From contig CAZWAP010000003.1 in assembly GCA_964632005.1 (NCBI GenBank), forward strand, positions 49,380-113,379: a stretch of DNA of 64,000 bases. The letters run 5' to 3'. The translations under genes were made by a program, and so were the position numbers. Within the stretch, counting starts at the first letter, position 1; each line of letters begins with the position of its first letter. This document shows positions 8,924 through 17,484 of this stretch, in pieces. The notes under the pieces were generated by a model. That model worked only from the letters and a program-made list of their open reading frames with translations. It did no database searches and had not been told where the DNA came from. The stretch is from CAZWAP01 sp964632005 (GTDB lineage Bacteria > Planctomycetota > Phycisphaerae > Sedimentisphaerales > Anaerobacaceae).

Positions 8924-10093
8924 ATGAAAGCCTTCGTAAACCAGATTGTCGGGGCAGTTCTTGGCCCGATCTGCGGGCTCGTTTCGGTTGCGTTTTTCGT
9001 GCACGGCTGCGGCGGAACAGCCAGATATACCTTCGACGGATTGACGATGAACATCGGGAATCTGCCCCGCCTCTCGAAGGCCAAGACGCGCTCGATCAGC
9101 CCGGAAAACTTTACGGGAGGCAAGGGCAAGGGGGCAATGGCCACAAGAGGTACCGGGGCCGACGCAGCGCGCGAACTGGGGCAAGGCTGGAAGGTCTCCC
9201 CTTCGGTCCGGATCGAGGCCGGGCAGACGTTTGTAATGGCCGACATAAAAGGGCCCGGCGTAATCCAGCATATCTGGATGACGCCCACGGGAGACAACCG
9301 GCTGAATATCCTGCGCATCTACTGGGATGGCGAGAAAAAACCCTCCGTGGAATGTCCCGTGGGTGATTTTTTCGCATGCGGTATGGGGCAATATACGAAG
9401 GTCAACTCGCTGACGGTAACCGTCAATCCAAAGAGCGGGTTGAACTGCTACTGGCCGATGCCGTTTCGCAAGCGGTGCAAAATCACGATGACCAACATCT
9501 CCGATAAGAGCATAACGTTGTACTACCAGATTGACTACGCGCTGACCGAGGTCCCCAGAGACGTCGGCTACCTACACGCGCAGTTCCGGCGTGTAAACCC
9601 GCTGCCTTACAAGGAAGTCTATACGATCGTCGATGGGATCAAGGGCAAAGGCCAGTACGTGGGTACCTATATGGTATGGGGTTCCAACAGCCCCGGCTGG
9701 TGGGGGGAAGGCGAGATAAAGTTCTACATCGATGGCGACAGGAAGTTCCCCACGATATGCGGGACCGGCACGGAGGACTATTTCTGCGGCTCGTACGGCT
9801 TTTCTAACCCGAAAGGCGGTGGCTACCAGGAATTCAATACTGCCTATGCGGGGATGCCCCAGGTTATACTCTCGGAGAAACAACCGAGGTTCGGATTGTA
9901 TCGCTGGCACATTATGGACCCTATCAGGTTTGAGAAGAACCTGAAAGTGACGATTCAAGCCCTTGGATGGCAGAGCGGCGGCCGGTATCTGCCCCTTCAG
10001 GACGACCTTTCTTCGGTGGCTTTTTGGTATCAAACCGAGCCGCACGTGGCTTTTCCGCCCTTGCCGGATAGGGAATCACTCAAGAACGACTGA
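8924..10093 (+). CDS. GH172 (DUF2961) family protein, probably exported
   Basis: 389 residues with a hydrophobic N-terminal segment ending VHGCGG, which may be a signal or lipoprotein-like sequence (His at -2 is atypical). The mature part has family hallmarks: SISPENFTGGKGKGAMA, HIWMTPTG, NCYWPMPF, the central GTGTEDYFCGSYGF (E284 a candidate catalytic acid) and RFGLYRWHI. Characterised GH172 members act on furanosides such as D-fructofuranosyl or D-arabinofuranosyl linkages. It lies 28 bases after the dehydrogenase and 102 bases before rhaA, which suggests supply of sugar from glycans. The substrate cannot be read from the sequence. Confidence 0.85.
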   Translation: MKAFVNQIVGAVLGPICGLVSVAFFVHGCGGTARYTFDGLTMNIGNLPRLSKAKTRSISPENFTGGKGKGAMATRGTGADAARELGQGWKVSPSVRIEAGQTFVMADIKGPGVIQHIWMTPTGDNRLNILRIYWDGEKKPSVECPVGDFFACGMGQYTKVNSLTVTVNPKSGLNCYWPMPFRKRCKITMTNISDKSITLYYQIDYALTEVPRDVGYLHAQFRRVNPLPYKEVYTIVDGIKGKGQYVGTYMVWGSNSPGWWGEGEIKFYIDGDRKFPTICGTGTEDYFCGSYGFSNPKGGGYQEFNTAYAGMPQVILSEKQPRFGLYRWHIMDPIRFEKNLKVTIQALGWQSGGRYLPLQDDLSSVAFWYQTEPHVAFPPLPDRESLKND

Positions 10094-10195
10094 ACGATCG
10101 GATACGAGTTGGAAGCGCTCCCAGGGCAGTTACCCTGTGTGAGCCGGCACAATCGCTGCAGGGCGATCACTATCTTTCGTGAAAAGAAGGCGATA

Positions 10196-11464
10196 ATGAG
10201 TAACCTGGAGAGCATAAAGGGGGCTTATGAATCGGCCCGGCGGCGCTACGCCGAATTGGGCGTCGAGACCGATCTGGCAATGCGGAGGCTCAACGGGATC
10301 GCGATCTCGCTGCACTGCTGGCAGGGAGACGATGTAGGGGGCTTTGAAAAGAAAGACCAGGGCCTGGACTCCGGCGGAATAATGGCCACCGGAGCCTACC
10401 CGGGCAAGGCAAGAACGGCCGATGAGCTGCGAGCGGACATTGAAAAGGCACTGAGCCTGATACCAGGCAAGCACCGGCTGAATCTGCATGCGATGTACGC
10501 CGAGGCCACCGGGCAAGTGGACCGCAACGAGCTCGAGGCCGAGCACTTTGCCCGATGGATCGACTGGGCAAAGGCAAAGGGCCTGGGAATGGACTTCAAC
10601 GGGACATTTTTTTCGCACCCGAAGGCCGAAAGCGGTTTTACCCTCTCCAGCGGCGACGAGGCGATACGTAAGTTCTGGGTGGAGCATGGCATCGCGTGCA
10701 GAAAAATAGGAGCAGAGATGGGCAAGGCCCTTGGCAGGGCCTGCGTGACGAACCTCTGGATCCCTGACGGCTCCAAGGATATTCCGGTGGACCGCAAAGG
10801 CCCGCGCGAACGACTGAAGAAATCGCTGGACGAGATATTCGCCGAGAAGATGGACCGCAAGTACCTGCTCGACGCGGTCGAGAGCAAGCTGTTCGGGATC
10901 GGCTCGGAGTGCTACGTCGTCGGCTCGCACGAGTTCTACTTAGGCTATGCCGCGCAAAACGATGTCCTGGTCTGCCTGGACACGGGGCACTTTCATCCGA
11001 CCGAGGTAGTCTCCGACAAGATATCTTCCGTGCTGACATTTGTCGATCAGATACTGCTGCACGTAAGCAGGCCTGTGAGGTGGGACAGCGACCACGTGGT
11101 TATACTCTCGGACGAGCTGCTTGCGCTGGCGTGCGAGATAGTTCGAGGCGGCTATCTGGAGAGGGTGCATATCGGGCTTGACTTTTTCGACGCGAGCATT
11201 AATCGCGTCGCCGCGTGGGTCATAGGGATGCGATGTATGATCAAAGCGCTGCTGGCGGCGCTGCTGGAGCCGACGGACCTGCTGCGAAGAGCCGAGGATA
11301 GCCAGGACTACACCACTCGTCTGGCGATGCTGGAGGAGATCAAGACGCTGCCGTTCGGGGCTGTCTGGGATTACTACTGCCTGAGAAACGACGTGCCGGC
11401 CCGGGAGGCCTGGCTCAAGGAGGTACGTGACTACGAGGAGAAAGTCACGAACCTCAGACGGTAA
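10196..11464 (+). CDS. rhaA: L-rhamnose isomerase
   Basis: Converts L-rhamnose to L-rhamnulose with divalent metals in a TIM barrel. The 422 residues match the usual length of about 419. Typical segments are ISLHCWQGDDVGGFE, LNLHAMYAE, LGMDFNGTFFSHPKA, TNLWIPDGSKD, SHEFYLGYA, CLDTGHFHPTE and VHIGLDFFDASINRVAAW, which contain the conserved metal and substrate residues. ATG 10196 has GAAGG upstream; an in-frame TTG at 10109 gives a non-family extension. It is followed after 19 bases by the permease. Confidence 0.97.
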   Translation: MSNLESIKGAYESARRRYAELGVETDLAMRRLNGIAISLHCWQGDDVGGFEKKDQGLDSGGIMATGAYPGKARTADELRADIEKALSLIPGKHRLNLHAMYAEATGQVDRNELEAEHFARWIDWAKAKGLGMDFNGTFFSHPKAESGFTLSSGDEAIRKFWVEHGIACRKIGAEMGKALGRACVTNLWIPDGSKDIPVDRKGPRERLKKSLDEIFAEKMDRKYLLDAVESKLFGIGSECYVVGSHEFYLGYAAQNDVLVCLDTGHFHPTEVVSDKISSVLTFVDQILLHVSRPVRWDSDHVVILSDELLALACEIVRGGYLERVHIGLDFFDASINRVAAWVIGMRCMIKALLAALLEPTDLLRRAEDSQDYTTRLAMLEEIKTLPFGAVWDYYCLRNDVPAREAWLKEVRDYEEKVTNLRR

Positions 11465-11483
11465 GCCTTCGCAAGGGAAGACT

Positions 11484-13214
11484 ATGCCTATCGAGATTGG
11501 AAAAGGCCGGGGGGCTATAAAGGGCTTGGACGCCCTCTATGAGTTCGAGCGCGAGCCGGTATCCGAGGACAAGCTTCAGCCGGGCAGGCACTTTGCAGGT
11601 GTTTTTGCAGGCGAGCATGTCGCCGGAACCGAGTTTGTCATCGGGGCGCTGTTCGTGGCCTGGGGGGCCACTGCTTACGATATATTCGTCGGTCTGCTCC
11701 TGGGCAACCTGATGGCCGTGATGACCTGGACGTTGGTGTGCGCCCCGATAGCGGTGCAGCGGCGTCTGACACTGTACTGGTACCTTCGCGGGATAGCCGG
11801 GCCAGTGACCACAACCATCTACAACGTTCTCAACGCCGTGCTTTTTTGTATCCTGGCTGGTTGTATGATTACTGTCTCGGCCTCTGCGGTCCGGATTCCT
11901 TTTGGCATACCGGCCCAGACCCGCTGGTACCCGCAGGATATCCGTTTTGTCCTGGTCGTAATCGGGGTGGGAGCTGTCGTCGTGACTCTGGCGATCCTGG
12001 GTTTTAAGAAGCTGGCGCAGTTTGCGGAGGTTTGCTCTCCGTGGATGTTCTTGATGTTCATCGCCGGTGCCCTGGTGATGCTGCCGCGTCTGGCCGATGA
12101 GGTGCTGGGCGGTCAAATGGGCAGCGTTGGTCAGTTCTGGAAGCTTGCGAACCGCGCGATATGGACGGGCCGGGCGCCTGCCGGCCGAGAACCACTGGGT
12201 TTCTGGCACGTTGCGGCGTTTGCGTGGATATGCAACCTGGCGATGCACGCGGGGCTGTCCGATATGGCGTTGCTGCGTTACGCCAGGCGGGCATCGTACG
12301 GGCTGTACTCGGCGTTCGGGATGTTTCTCGGGCACTATCTGGCCTGGATCTGCGCGGGGATAATGGGGGCGGCTGCGGCGGTGGTTCTCGGTGTCTCGAT
12401 GAGCGATCTGGACGCCGGAGGTGTTGCCTGGCAGGCCCTCGGCCTTACCGGCATCGTTGCGGTCGTCATCGCCGGATGGACGACTTCGAATCCGACTTTG
12501 TACCGGGCCGGGCTTGCGTTTCAGGCGATCACCCCGGGCTGGCCGAGGTGGCTGGTAACACTCATTGCCGGCGCCGCCACCACCGCAATCGCCTGCTCGC
12601 CGTTCGTCTTTACCTACCTGCTGAACTTCGTGGGTATATACGGGCTGCTCCTGATGCCTGTAGGCGCGATCGTCTGCGTGGAGCACTGGGTCTTCCCGCG
12701 GATCGGTCTGACGCAGTTCTGGGTCTCGAAGAGAAAACTGGCGGTAAGCTGGCCGGCCTTGCTGAGCTGGGGCATTGCGATCGCGGCGGCATTAGTGCTC
12801 GAACGGACGGGCACAATCCACCTGTTTTTCCTCTTTGTTCCGGTGTGGCTGTTGACGGCGGTACTGTACATCATCTTCGCTTCACTGGCCGGCGCACGGC
12901 AGAAGATCGAAGGCGAAACAGCAGAACAGCCCACACAGGGTACGAGTCGCCAGGCCGTCGGGCCGTACGACAAGATCGAGCTGCCGAAGTGGGCCAAGCC
13001 GCCGAAAAAGTGCGATCTGCTGCTCTGGGTCAGCGGGCTTGTGGCACTGGCGTCGCTTGCGAGCTGCCTGGTCCTGCCGATCTGGGTTTATGTCTCCGGG
13101 GGGGATGAATATCGGGAGAACCTGGCGTCGTTCAAGGAGATACTCATCTGGCCGAGCCTGGTTTACTTCGTGGCCGGAACAATCTGGGCAGTGAGAAAAG
13201 ACAAGGCAAAATGA
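11484..13214 (+). CDS. NCS1-like multi-pass permease, candidate rhamnose/sugar importer
   Basis: A 576-residue membrane protein with about 12-14 hydrophobic segments. It resembles the NCS1 branch of the APC superfamily: an early GEHVAGTEFVIGALF helix, RRLTLYWYLRGIAGP, FAWICNLAMHAGLSDMALLRY, and WTTSNPTLYRAGLAF, which recalls the TTN..SAGL motif of cytosine/hydantoin permeases. A hydrophilic loop lies near residues 475-515. NCS1 proteins usually carry nucleobases or hydantoins, so its place between rhaA and the aldolase suggests, but does not prove, transport of deoxysugars. ATG 11484 has AGGGAAG upstream. Confidence 0.75.
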   Translation: MPIEIGKGRGAIKGLDALYEFEREPVSEDKLQPGRHFAGVFAGEHVAGTEFVIGALFVAWGATAYDIFVGLLLGNLMAVMTWTLVCAPIAVQRRLTLYWYLRGIAGPVTTTIYNVLNAVLFCILAGCMITVSASAVRIPFGIPAQTRWYPQDIRFVLVVIGVGAVVVTLAILGFKKLAQFAEVCSPWMFLMFIAGALVMLPRLADEVLGGQMGSVGQFWKLANRAIWTGRAPAGREPLGFWHVAAFAWICNLAMHAGLSDMALLRYARRASYGLYSAFGMFLGHYLAWICAGIMGAAAAVVLGVSMSDLDAGGVAWQALGLTGIVAVVIAGWTTSNPTLYRAGLAFQAITPGWPRWLVTLIAGAATTAIACSPFVFTYLLNFVGIYGLLLMPVGAIVCVEHWVFPRIGLTQFWVSKRKLAVSWPALLSWGIAIAAALVLERTGTIHLFFLFVPVWLLTAVLYIIFASLAGARQKIEGETAEQPTQGTSRQAVGPYDKIELPKWAKPPKKCDLLLWVSGLVALASLASCLVLPIWVYVSGGDEYRENLASFKEILIWPSLVYFVAGTIWAVRKDKAK

Positions 13215-13230
13215 TGGAAAGGATAGAACT

Positions 13231-14139
13231 ATGGCAGATACGAACGGAGCAAGGGAGGCGAAGAAGTTCTACGAAGATATTCCGATGGAAACCCCGGGCT
13301 TTTTCCTGAAGGGAGCGGGCTCCCTGGATTGGGGGATGAAGAATCGGCTGGCGCGGATCTTCAATCCGGACACAGGCCGAACGGTTATGTTCGCAATCGA
13401 CCACGGGTACTTTCAGGGCCCGACGACCGGGCTTGAGCGGATCGACCTGACGATTGTTCCGCTGATGCGCTATGCCGACGCGATAATGCTCACGCGAGGG
13501 ATCCTGCGCACGACAGTTCCACCCACGTTGACCAAGCCGATCGTGATGCGCTGCAGCGGTGGGCCGAGCATACTCAAGGAGCTCTCAAACGAAGAGCTGG
13601 CGGTGGACATAGAGGACGCGATCCGGATGAACGTAGCCGCTGTCACGCTGCAGGTATTCATCGGCGGCGAGCACGAGACCCGCTCGGTTCATAATATGAC
13701 GCGGCTGGTGGATATGGGTTTGCGGTACGGTATTCCCACGATGGCCGTTACTGCTGTCGGGCGGGATATGGTCCGCGACGCCAGGTACTTCCGGCTGGCC
13801 TGCAGGATATGTGCGGAGTTAGGGGCGAATTTCGTCAAGACCTACTACGTCGATGAGGGCTTTGAGACGGTGACCGCCTCTTGTCCGGTTCCGATCGTGA
13901 TGGCTGGCGGCAAAAAGATAGCGGTGCCCGATGCGCTGACGATGGCCTATCGGGCAATTCAGGAAGGGGCAGCCGGCGTGGATATGGGCCGGAACATCTT
14001 CCAGAGCGATGCTCCCGAGGCGATGATCCAGGTGGTGCACAAGGTCGTGCACGAAGATATGAAACCGCAGGAGGCCCTGGAATTGTACGAAACACTCAAG
14101 CGCGAGCAGGAAAAGGTCGAAGTTGCAAATGCAGGCTAA
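13231..14139 (+). CDS. LsrF/DhnA-family class I aldolase or thiolase
   Basis: 302-residue TIM-barrel protein very similar to LsrF, the thiolase of autoinducer-2 breakdown. It has AIDHGYFQGPTTGLERID, MLTRGILR and GANFVKTYYVDEGF, where the lysine is residue 203, the same number as the Schiff-base lysine I recall for E. coli LsrF. The C-terminal IVMAGGKK and GVDMGRNIFQ segments form the phosphate site. No Lsr transporter is nearby. Being inside the rhamnose operon, it may cleave a phosphorylated ketose or diketone intermediate instead. Its 3' end overlaps the next gene by 17 bases, implying translational coupling. Confidence 0.85.
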   Translation: MADTNGAREAKKFYEDIPMETPGFFLKGAGSLDWGMKNRLARIFNPDTGRTVMFAIDHGYFQGPTTGLERIDLTIVPLMRYADAIMLTRGILRTTVPPTLTKPIVMRCSGGPSILKELSNEELAVDIEDAIRMNVAAVTLQVFIGGEHETRSVHNMTRLVDMGLRYGIPTMAVTAVGRDMVRDARYFRLACRICAELGANFVKTYYVDEGFETVTASCPVPIVMAGGKKIAVPDALTMAYRAIQEGAAGVDMGRNIFQSDAPEAMIQVVHKVVHEDMKPQEALELYETLKREQEKVEVANAG

Positions 14140-14890
14140 AACCCTCTTTGACGAGTTGCGCTCGAAGGCGCCGCTTCTCAGCGTCGGGGTTCTCAGCGCG
14201 GAGTTGACCTCGCTGGGCTCCCAGGTCAGGCTGCTGGAGCGGGCGGGTGTTGAGCTGCTGCACTTCGACGTTATGGACGGGCGTTTCTGTCCGTTGATGA
14301 CGGTTGGGCCCGGCTTCGTAAAGGCGGTCAAGACCGCATTGCTCAAGGACGTTCACCTGCTGGTCGAGGAGCCTCTCGGCAAGGTAGAGAGCTACGTGGC
14401 CGCCGGCGCGGACATAGTTACGGTGCACGTTGAGTCCTGCCGACACATACACCGCGTCCTGCAGGAGCTGGGCAGGATGGCCAACGCCAATGATCCTGCC
14501 AGAGGTATCCTGCGTGGCCTGGCGTTGAATCCCGGGACACCCATCACAAGCGTGGAGCCGCTTCTTGACGAGTTGGAGATGGTTGTCCTCGTGGCGGTGA
14601 ATCCGGGCTGGAGCGGCCAGGAATTCATCGCCTCAACCCAGAGACGGGCCGAAAACCTGATAGATATGTTCAACCGGGCCAAGAAAGACGTCCTGCTTGG
14701 AATCGACGGCGGCATCACCCGCGCGAACTTAGCTGACGTAGTGCAGATGGGCCCGGATATTATTGTCACCGGAAGCGCCGTCTTCAAGGAAGGCAGGCCG
14801 CTGGAGACCGCCCGCTCAATGATCAGCGTATTGAAGAGAGCTGCAACAGGTCTTGACGTTAATCACGGTGGCATAAGATACGTTGAATAA
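14123..14890 (+). CDS. Ribulose-phosphate 3-epimerase-like protein
   Basis: 255-residue TIM-barrel protein of the pentulose-/hexulose-phosphate 3-epimerase family. Motifs are LHFDVMDGRFCP, DVHLLVEEP, VTVHVES, VAVNPGWSGQEF (phosphate/loop region) and LGIDGGI. The usual MIENPE-type text is changed to LVEEPLGKVE, so substrate may differ from D-ribulose 5-phosphate. The start overlaps the LsrF-like gene by 17 bases and its TAA shares one base with the next ATG (TAATG). This places it firmly in the catabolic unit rather than the pentose phosphate pathway. The exact substrate is unknown. Confidence 0.85.
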   Translation: MQMQAKTLFDELRSKAPLLSVGVLSAELTSLGSQVRLLERAGVELLHFDVMDGRFCPLMTVGPGFVKAVKTALLKDVHLLVEEPLGKVESYVAAGADIVTVHVESCRHIHRVLQELGRMANANDPARGILRGLALNPGTPITSVEPLLDELEMVVLVAVNPGWSGQEFIASTQRRAENLIDMFNRAKKDVLLGIDGGITRANLADVVQMGPDIIVTGSAVFKEGRPLETARSMISVLKRAATGLDVNHGGIRYVE

Positions 14891-16086
14891 TGGCGAACAC
14901 GCCCTCGAAAAAAGAACGTTCCAGACGGCTGGCCCGGGTAGCGCCGATCATACGCGGCCTTCTGGCAGAACAGACGAGCGACGCAGATTTGCCGTACAGG
15001 CCGGTGATACTCAGGTCGCTGGCTGACAAAAAGGCCGTCGACTTCGCCGAGGCAAGGGGCAAGGCTGCGAGATGTCCCGTCCAGCAGGTGGATACCCTGG
15101 GTCCGCCGCTGTTTTTGGGGGCGATTGACACGGCTCGCCCGCCGGAAGAAATTCGCAGAGAACTGACCGATGCGATCTCGGACCACGCTGGCAAGTTCGG
15201 TGCCAAACCTACGGTGATATGCATCCGGGGTCTTGGGGTGCTTTACCTCGAGCGCCGGGACCGAGGCCGGTCGGCCGATATGCCGCTGCGAAACAAGGTG
15301 GCTGTAGTGACCGGCTCAGCCGGGGCAATAGGCTACGGGATATGTAAGGCCCTGCTCGAGAAAGGGTGCTTTCTGGCCGCTACCGACCTCGCGGGGAAGA
15401 AACTGGATGCTCTTGCCGCTGACCTCAAGGAAATCGGCGGTGACCGCGTGATCGGGGTGCCGATAGACGTTACCGATGGCAGGTGCGTTACGGAAGGGCT
15501 CGAAACCATCGTCGGCACCTGGGGCGGCATCGATATCCTGGTCGCGAACGCTGGCATCGCGATGGTTGCACACCTCAAGGAAATGGACCTCGAGGCGTTT
15601 CGTAGACTGGAGAAGGTCAACATTGAGGGAACGCTGCTTACACTGCGTGAGGCTGCACGGCTGTTGATCGCCCAGGGCACAGGAGGCGACATCGTAATAA
15701 TCTCGACGAAAAACGTCCCCAGTCCCGGCGCCGGGTTTGGAGCCTACAGCGCCACCAAGGCTGCTTCTCACCAGTTGGGGCGTATTGCGAGCATAGAGCT
15801 GGCACAACACGGCATCCGCGTGAATATGGTCGCGCCGGACGCGGTGTTCTCCGAGGGCAAGTACAAGTCGGGCTTGTGGGCTCAGATCGGGCCCGACCGC
15901 ATGCGGACCAGGGGCCTCGACGAAAAAGGACTGCAGGAGTATTACCGCAAGAGAAACCTGCTGAAGATCCAGGTTACCGGTCGCCACGTGGCCAACGCGG
16001 TTCTCTTTTTGGTCACCCGTCAGACACCCACGACAGGAGCGACGATTCCGGTGGACGGCGGCCTGCCCGACGCCACGCCCAGATAG
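14890..16086 (+). CDS. Short-chain dehydrogenase with an N-terminal relic of a class II aldolase tail (RhaW-like)
   Basis: 398 residues. Residues about 131-398 form a classical SDR: VAVVTGSAGAIGYG at the NAD(P) site, LVANAGIA, and a YSATK active site (Y286, K290). Residues 1-130 resemble the C-terminal subdomain of rhamnulose-1-phosphate aldolases of the fused YuxG/RhaEW type (VDTLGPPLFLGAID, PPEEIRREL, CIRGLGVLYLE), without the aldolase catalytic domain. The SDR half of such fusions is thought to oxidise L-lactaldehyde. An in-frame ATG at 15280 could make a stand-alone SDR. The gene begins with TAATG coupling to its predecessor. Confidence 0.8.
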   Translation: MANTPSKKERSRRLARVAPIIRGLLAEQTSDADLPYRPVILRSLADKKAVDFAEARGKAARCPVQQVDTLGPPLFLGAIDTARPPEEIRRELTDAISDHAGKFGAKPTVICIRGLGVLYLERRDRGRSADMPLRNKVAVVTGSAGAIGYGICKALLEKGCFLAATDLAGKKLDALAADLKEIGGDRVIGVPIDVTDGRCVTEGLETIVGTWGGIDILVANAGIAMVAHLKEMDLEAFRRLEKVNIEGTLLTLREAARLLIAQGTGGDIVIISTKNVPSPGAGFGAYSATKAASHQLGRIASIELAQHGIRVNMVAPDAVFSEGKYKSGLWAQIGPDRMRTRGLDEKGLQEYYRKRNLLKIQVTGRHVANAVLFLVTRQTPTTGATIPVDGGLPDATPR

Positions 16087-16140
16087 CCCCGGGGCGGCGC
16101 ATCTGCGCTCCAGCGGCCACGCCGAGACGGAACATATCCC

Positions 16141-16169
16141 TTGAAAACCGCGGCGGTTCCTATTTTAAT
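16141..16169 (+). promoter_or_regulatory. Putative internal promoter before the aldolase gene
   Basis: TTGAAA (16141-16146), 17-base spacer, TTTAAT (16164-16169), each 5/6 to consensus. The spacer holds the inverted repeat AACCG-CGG-CGGTT (16146-16158), a possible operator. The predicted leader is about 90 bases. Confidence 0.4.
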
Positions 16170-16264
16170 GGTCGGGTCGGTACGGTACCCAGCGGCCGAA
16201 CAAAGGCTCGAACGGGTCCGTCTCAAAACGAACAGACCATCAACGAACGAAAGGAGCAAGCTGG

Positions 16265-17425
16265 ATGGATCAAGCCCTTGCAGATTTGATACGGATTTCC
16301 AGAGAGACCGGGGTCGATCCGACGCTGGTTCAGGGCGGCGGCGGCAATACGTCCGTCAAGACCGCGGACCGCCGGTATATGTACATCAAGGCCAGCGGAA
16401 CCGCGCTGAAGGATATGAACCAACGGCAGGGGTGGCGCCGGCTGCGCCTGGACAGGACGCTCTCGGTCGTCAACGACGAGGCTCTGGGCCGAATGGAACC
16501 CCAAAAACGAGAGCTCGAGGTGGTCAATCGGCTCCTGAGCGCCTGCGATGACAACGTCAAGACCGACGCCCGGCCCTCGGTGGAGGCACATCTGCACGCC
16601 TGCCTGGGTAAATGCGTTATTCATCTGCACCCCAGCGCCGCCGGCGCGTATCTGAACGCCAAGGGTGGACGGGCGAGATTGGAGAAACTTTTTGGGGCTG
16701 AAAAGCTCCCGCCGCTCTGGGTCCCCTATACCGACCCGGGCTATATGCTCGCGCGGAGAATCGCAAGGCTTGTCGGCAAGTACCAGGCCGAGCACGGCAA
16801 AGGCCCGGCGATACTGTTCCTGGAGAAACACGGGCTTATTGTCACGGCGGAGAGTCCGACAGGGGCTTTGCGACTTGTCAGGCGGGTTATCCGGCTGTGC
16901 AACAGCAAGCTCAAGCAGCCCAGGAAGAAGAAGGTAAAGGCCGTCTGCCAGGAGAGAATCGACCGGGCCGAGGCCTGCATCCGGCAGGCTTACCTCGACG
17001 GGACGGGCGAGCAACCGCAAGTATGGTACTACTACAACGGTGCCATCGAGGAGTTTCTGGCGTTAAGAGACGCCAGGAAGATGCTGAGCGGTTCCCTGAC
17101 GCCGGACGAGCTGGTCTACGCAAACGGGCCTGCTATGTGGGTTGAGAAATGCGAGCCGAGGAACATCGCCAGCCGACTGAGAAGACGAATCAACAGCGGC
17201 AGAAAACCTGCCGCTGCGTTTCTGGTCAGGGGCGTAGGACTTTTCGTGGCGGGGAGCGAGAAGATCGCTCCGACGGTGCGGGACATCGTTCTTTATTCGA
17301 TATTCATCCGGAGAAATGCATACAGGATGGGTGGTATCCTGACATTGAATAAACGACAGGAGGATTTCATCAACAACTGGGAATCGGAAAGGTTTCGGAA
17401 GAAACTGGCCGGCGGGACAAAATAG
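16265..17425 (+). CDS. Class II aldolase, probable rhamnulose-1-phosphate aldolase (RhaE-like)
   Basis: 386-residue class II aldolase/adducin-domain protein, expected to split rhamnulose 1-phosphate into dihydroxyacetone phosphate and L-lactaldehyde. The GGGGNTSVK and ASGTALKDM loops bind phosphate. Zinc ligands are H120 and H122 in VIHLHPSAA and H189 in EKHGLIV. The C-terminal subdomain (SGSLTPDELVYANG, LVRGVGLFVAG) is complete and matches the aldolase half of fused YuxG/RhaEW proteins; here the SDR half is a separate upstream gene. ATG 16265 follows AAGGAG. It is 178 bases after the SDR gene and has its own promoter candidate. Confidence 0.85.
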   Translation: MDQALADLIRISRETGVDPTLVQGGGGNTSVKTADRRYMYIKASGTALKDMNQRQGWRRLRLDRTLSVVNDEALGRMEPQKRELEVVNRLLSACDDNVKTDARPSVEAHLHACLGKCVIHLHPSAAGAYLNAKGGRARLEKLFGAEKLPPLWVPYTDPGYMLARRIARLVGKYQAEHGKGPAILFLEKHGLIVTAESPTGALRLVRRVIRLCNSKLKQPRKKKVKAVCQERIDRAEACIRQAYLDGTGEQPQVWYYYNGAIEEFLALRDARKMLSGSLTPDELVYANGPAMWVEKCEPRNIASRLRRRINSGRKPAAAFLVRGVGLFVAGSEKIAPTVRDIVLYSIFIRRNAYRMGGILTLNKRQEDFINNWESERFRKKLAGGTK

Positions 17426-17453
17426 CGCTGGAATCGCACGGCCGGCCCAGGCC

Positions 17454-17480
17454 GCCGAAGTTCGCAATTATCGCTTCGGC
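17454..17480. terminator. Possible bidirectional terminator between convergent genes
   Basis: GCCGAAG/CTTCGGC 7-bp inverted repeat with a 13-base loop, lying between the stops of the aldolase (17425) and the minus-strand PQQ-like gene (17485). No T tract is present, so this rests on position and structure only. Confidence 0.3.
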
Positions 17481-17484
17481 ACGG

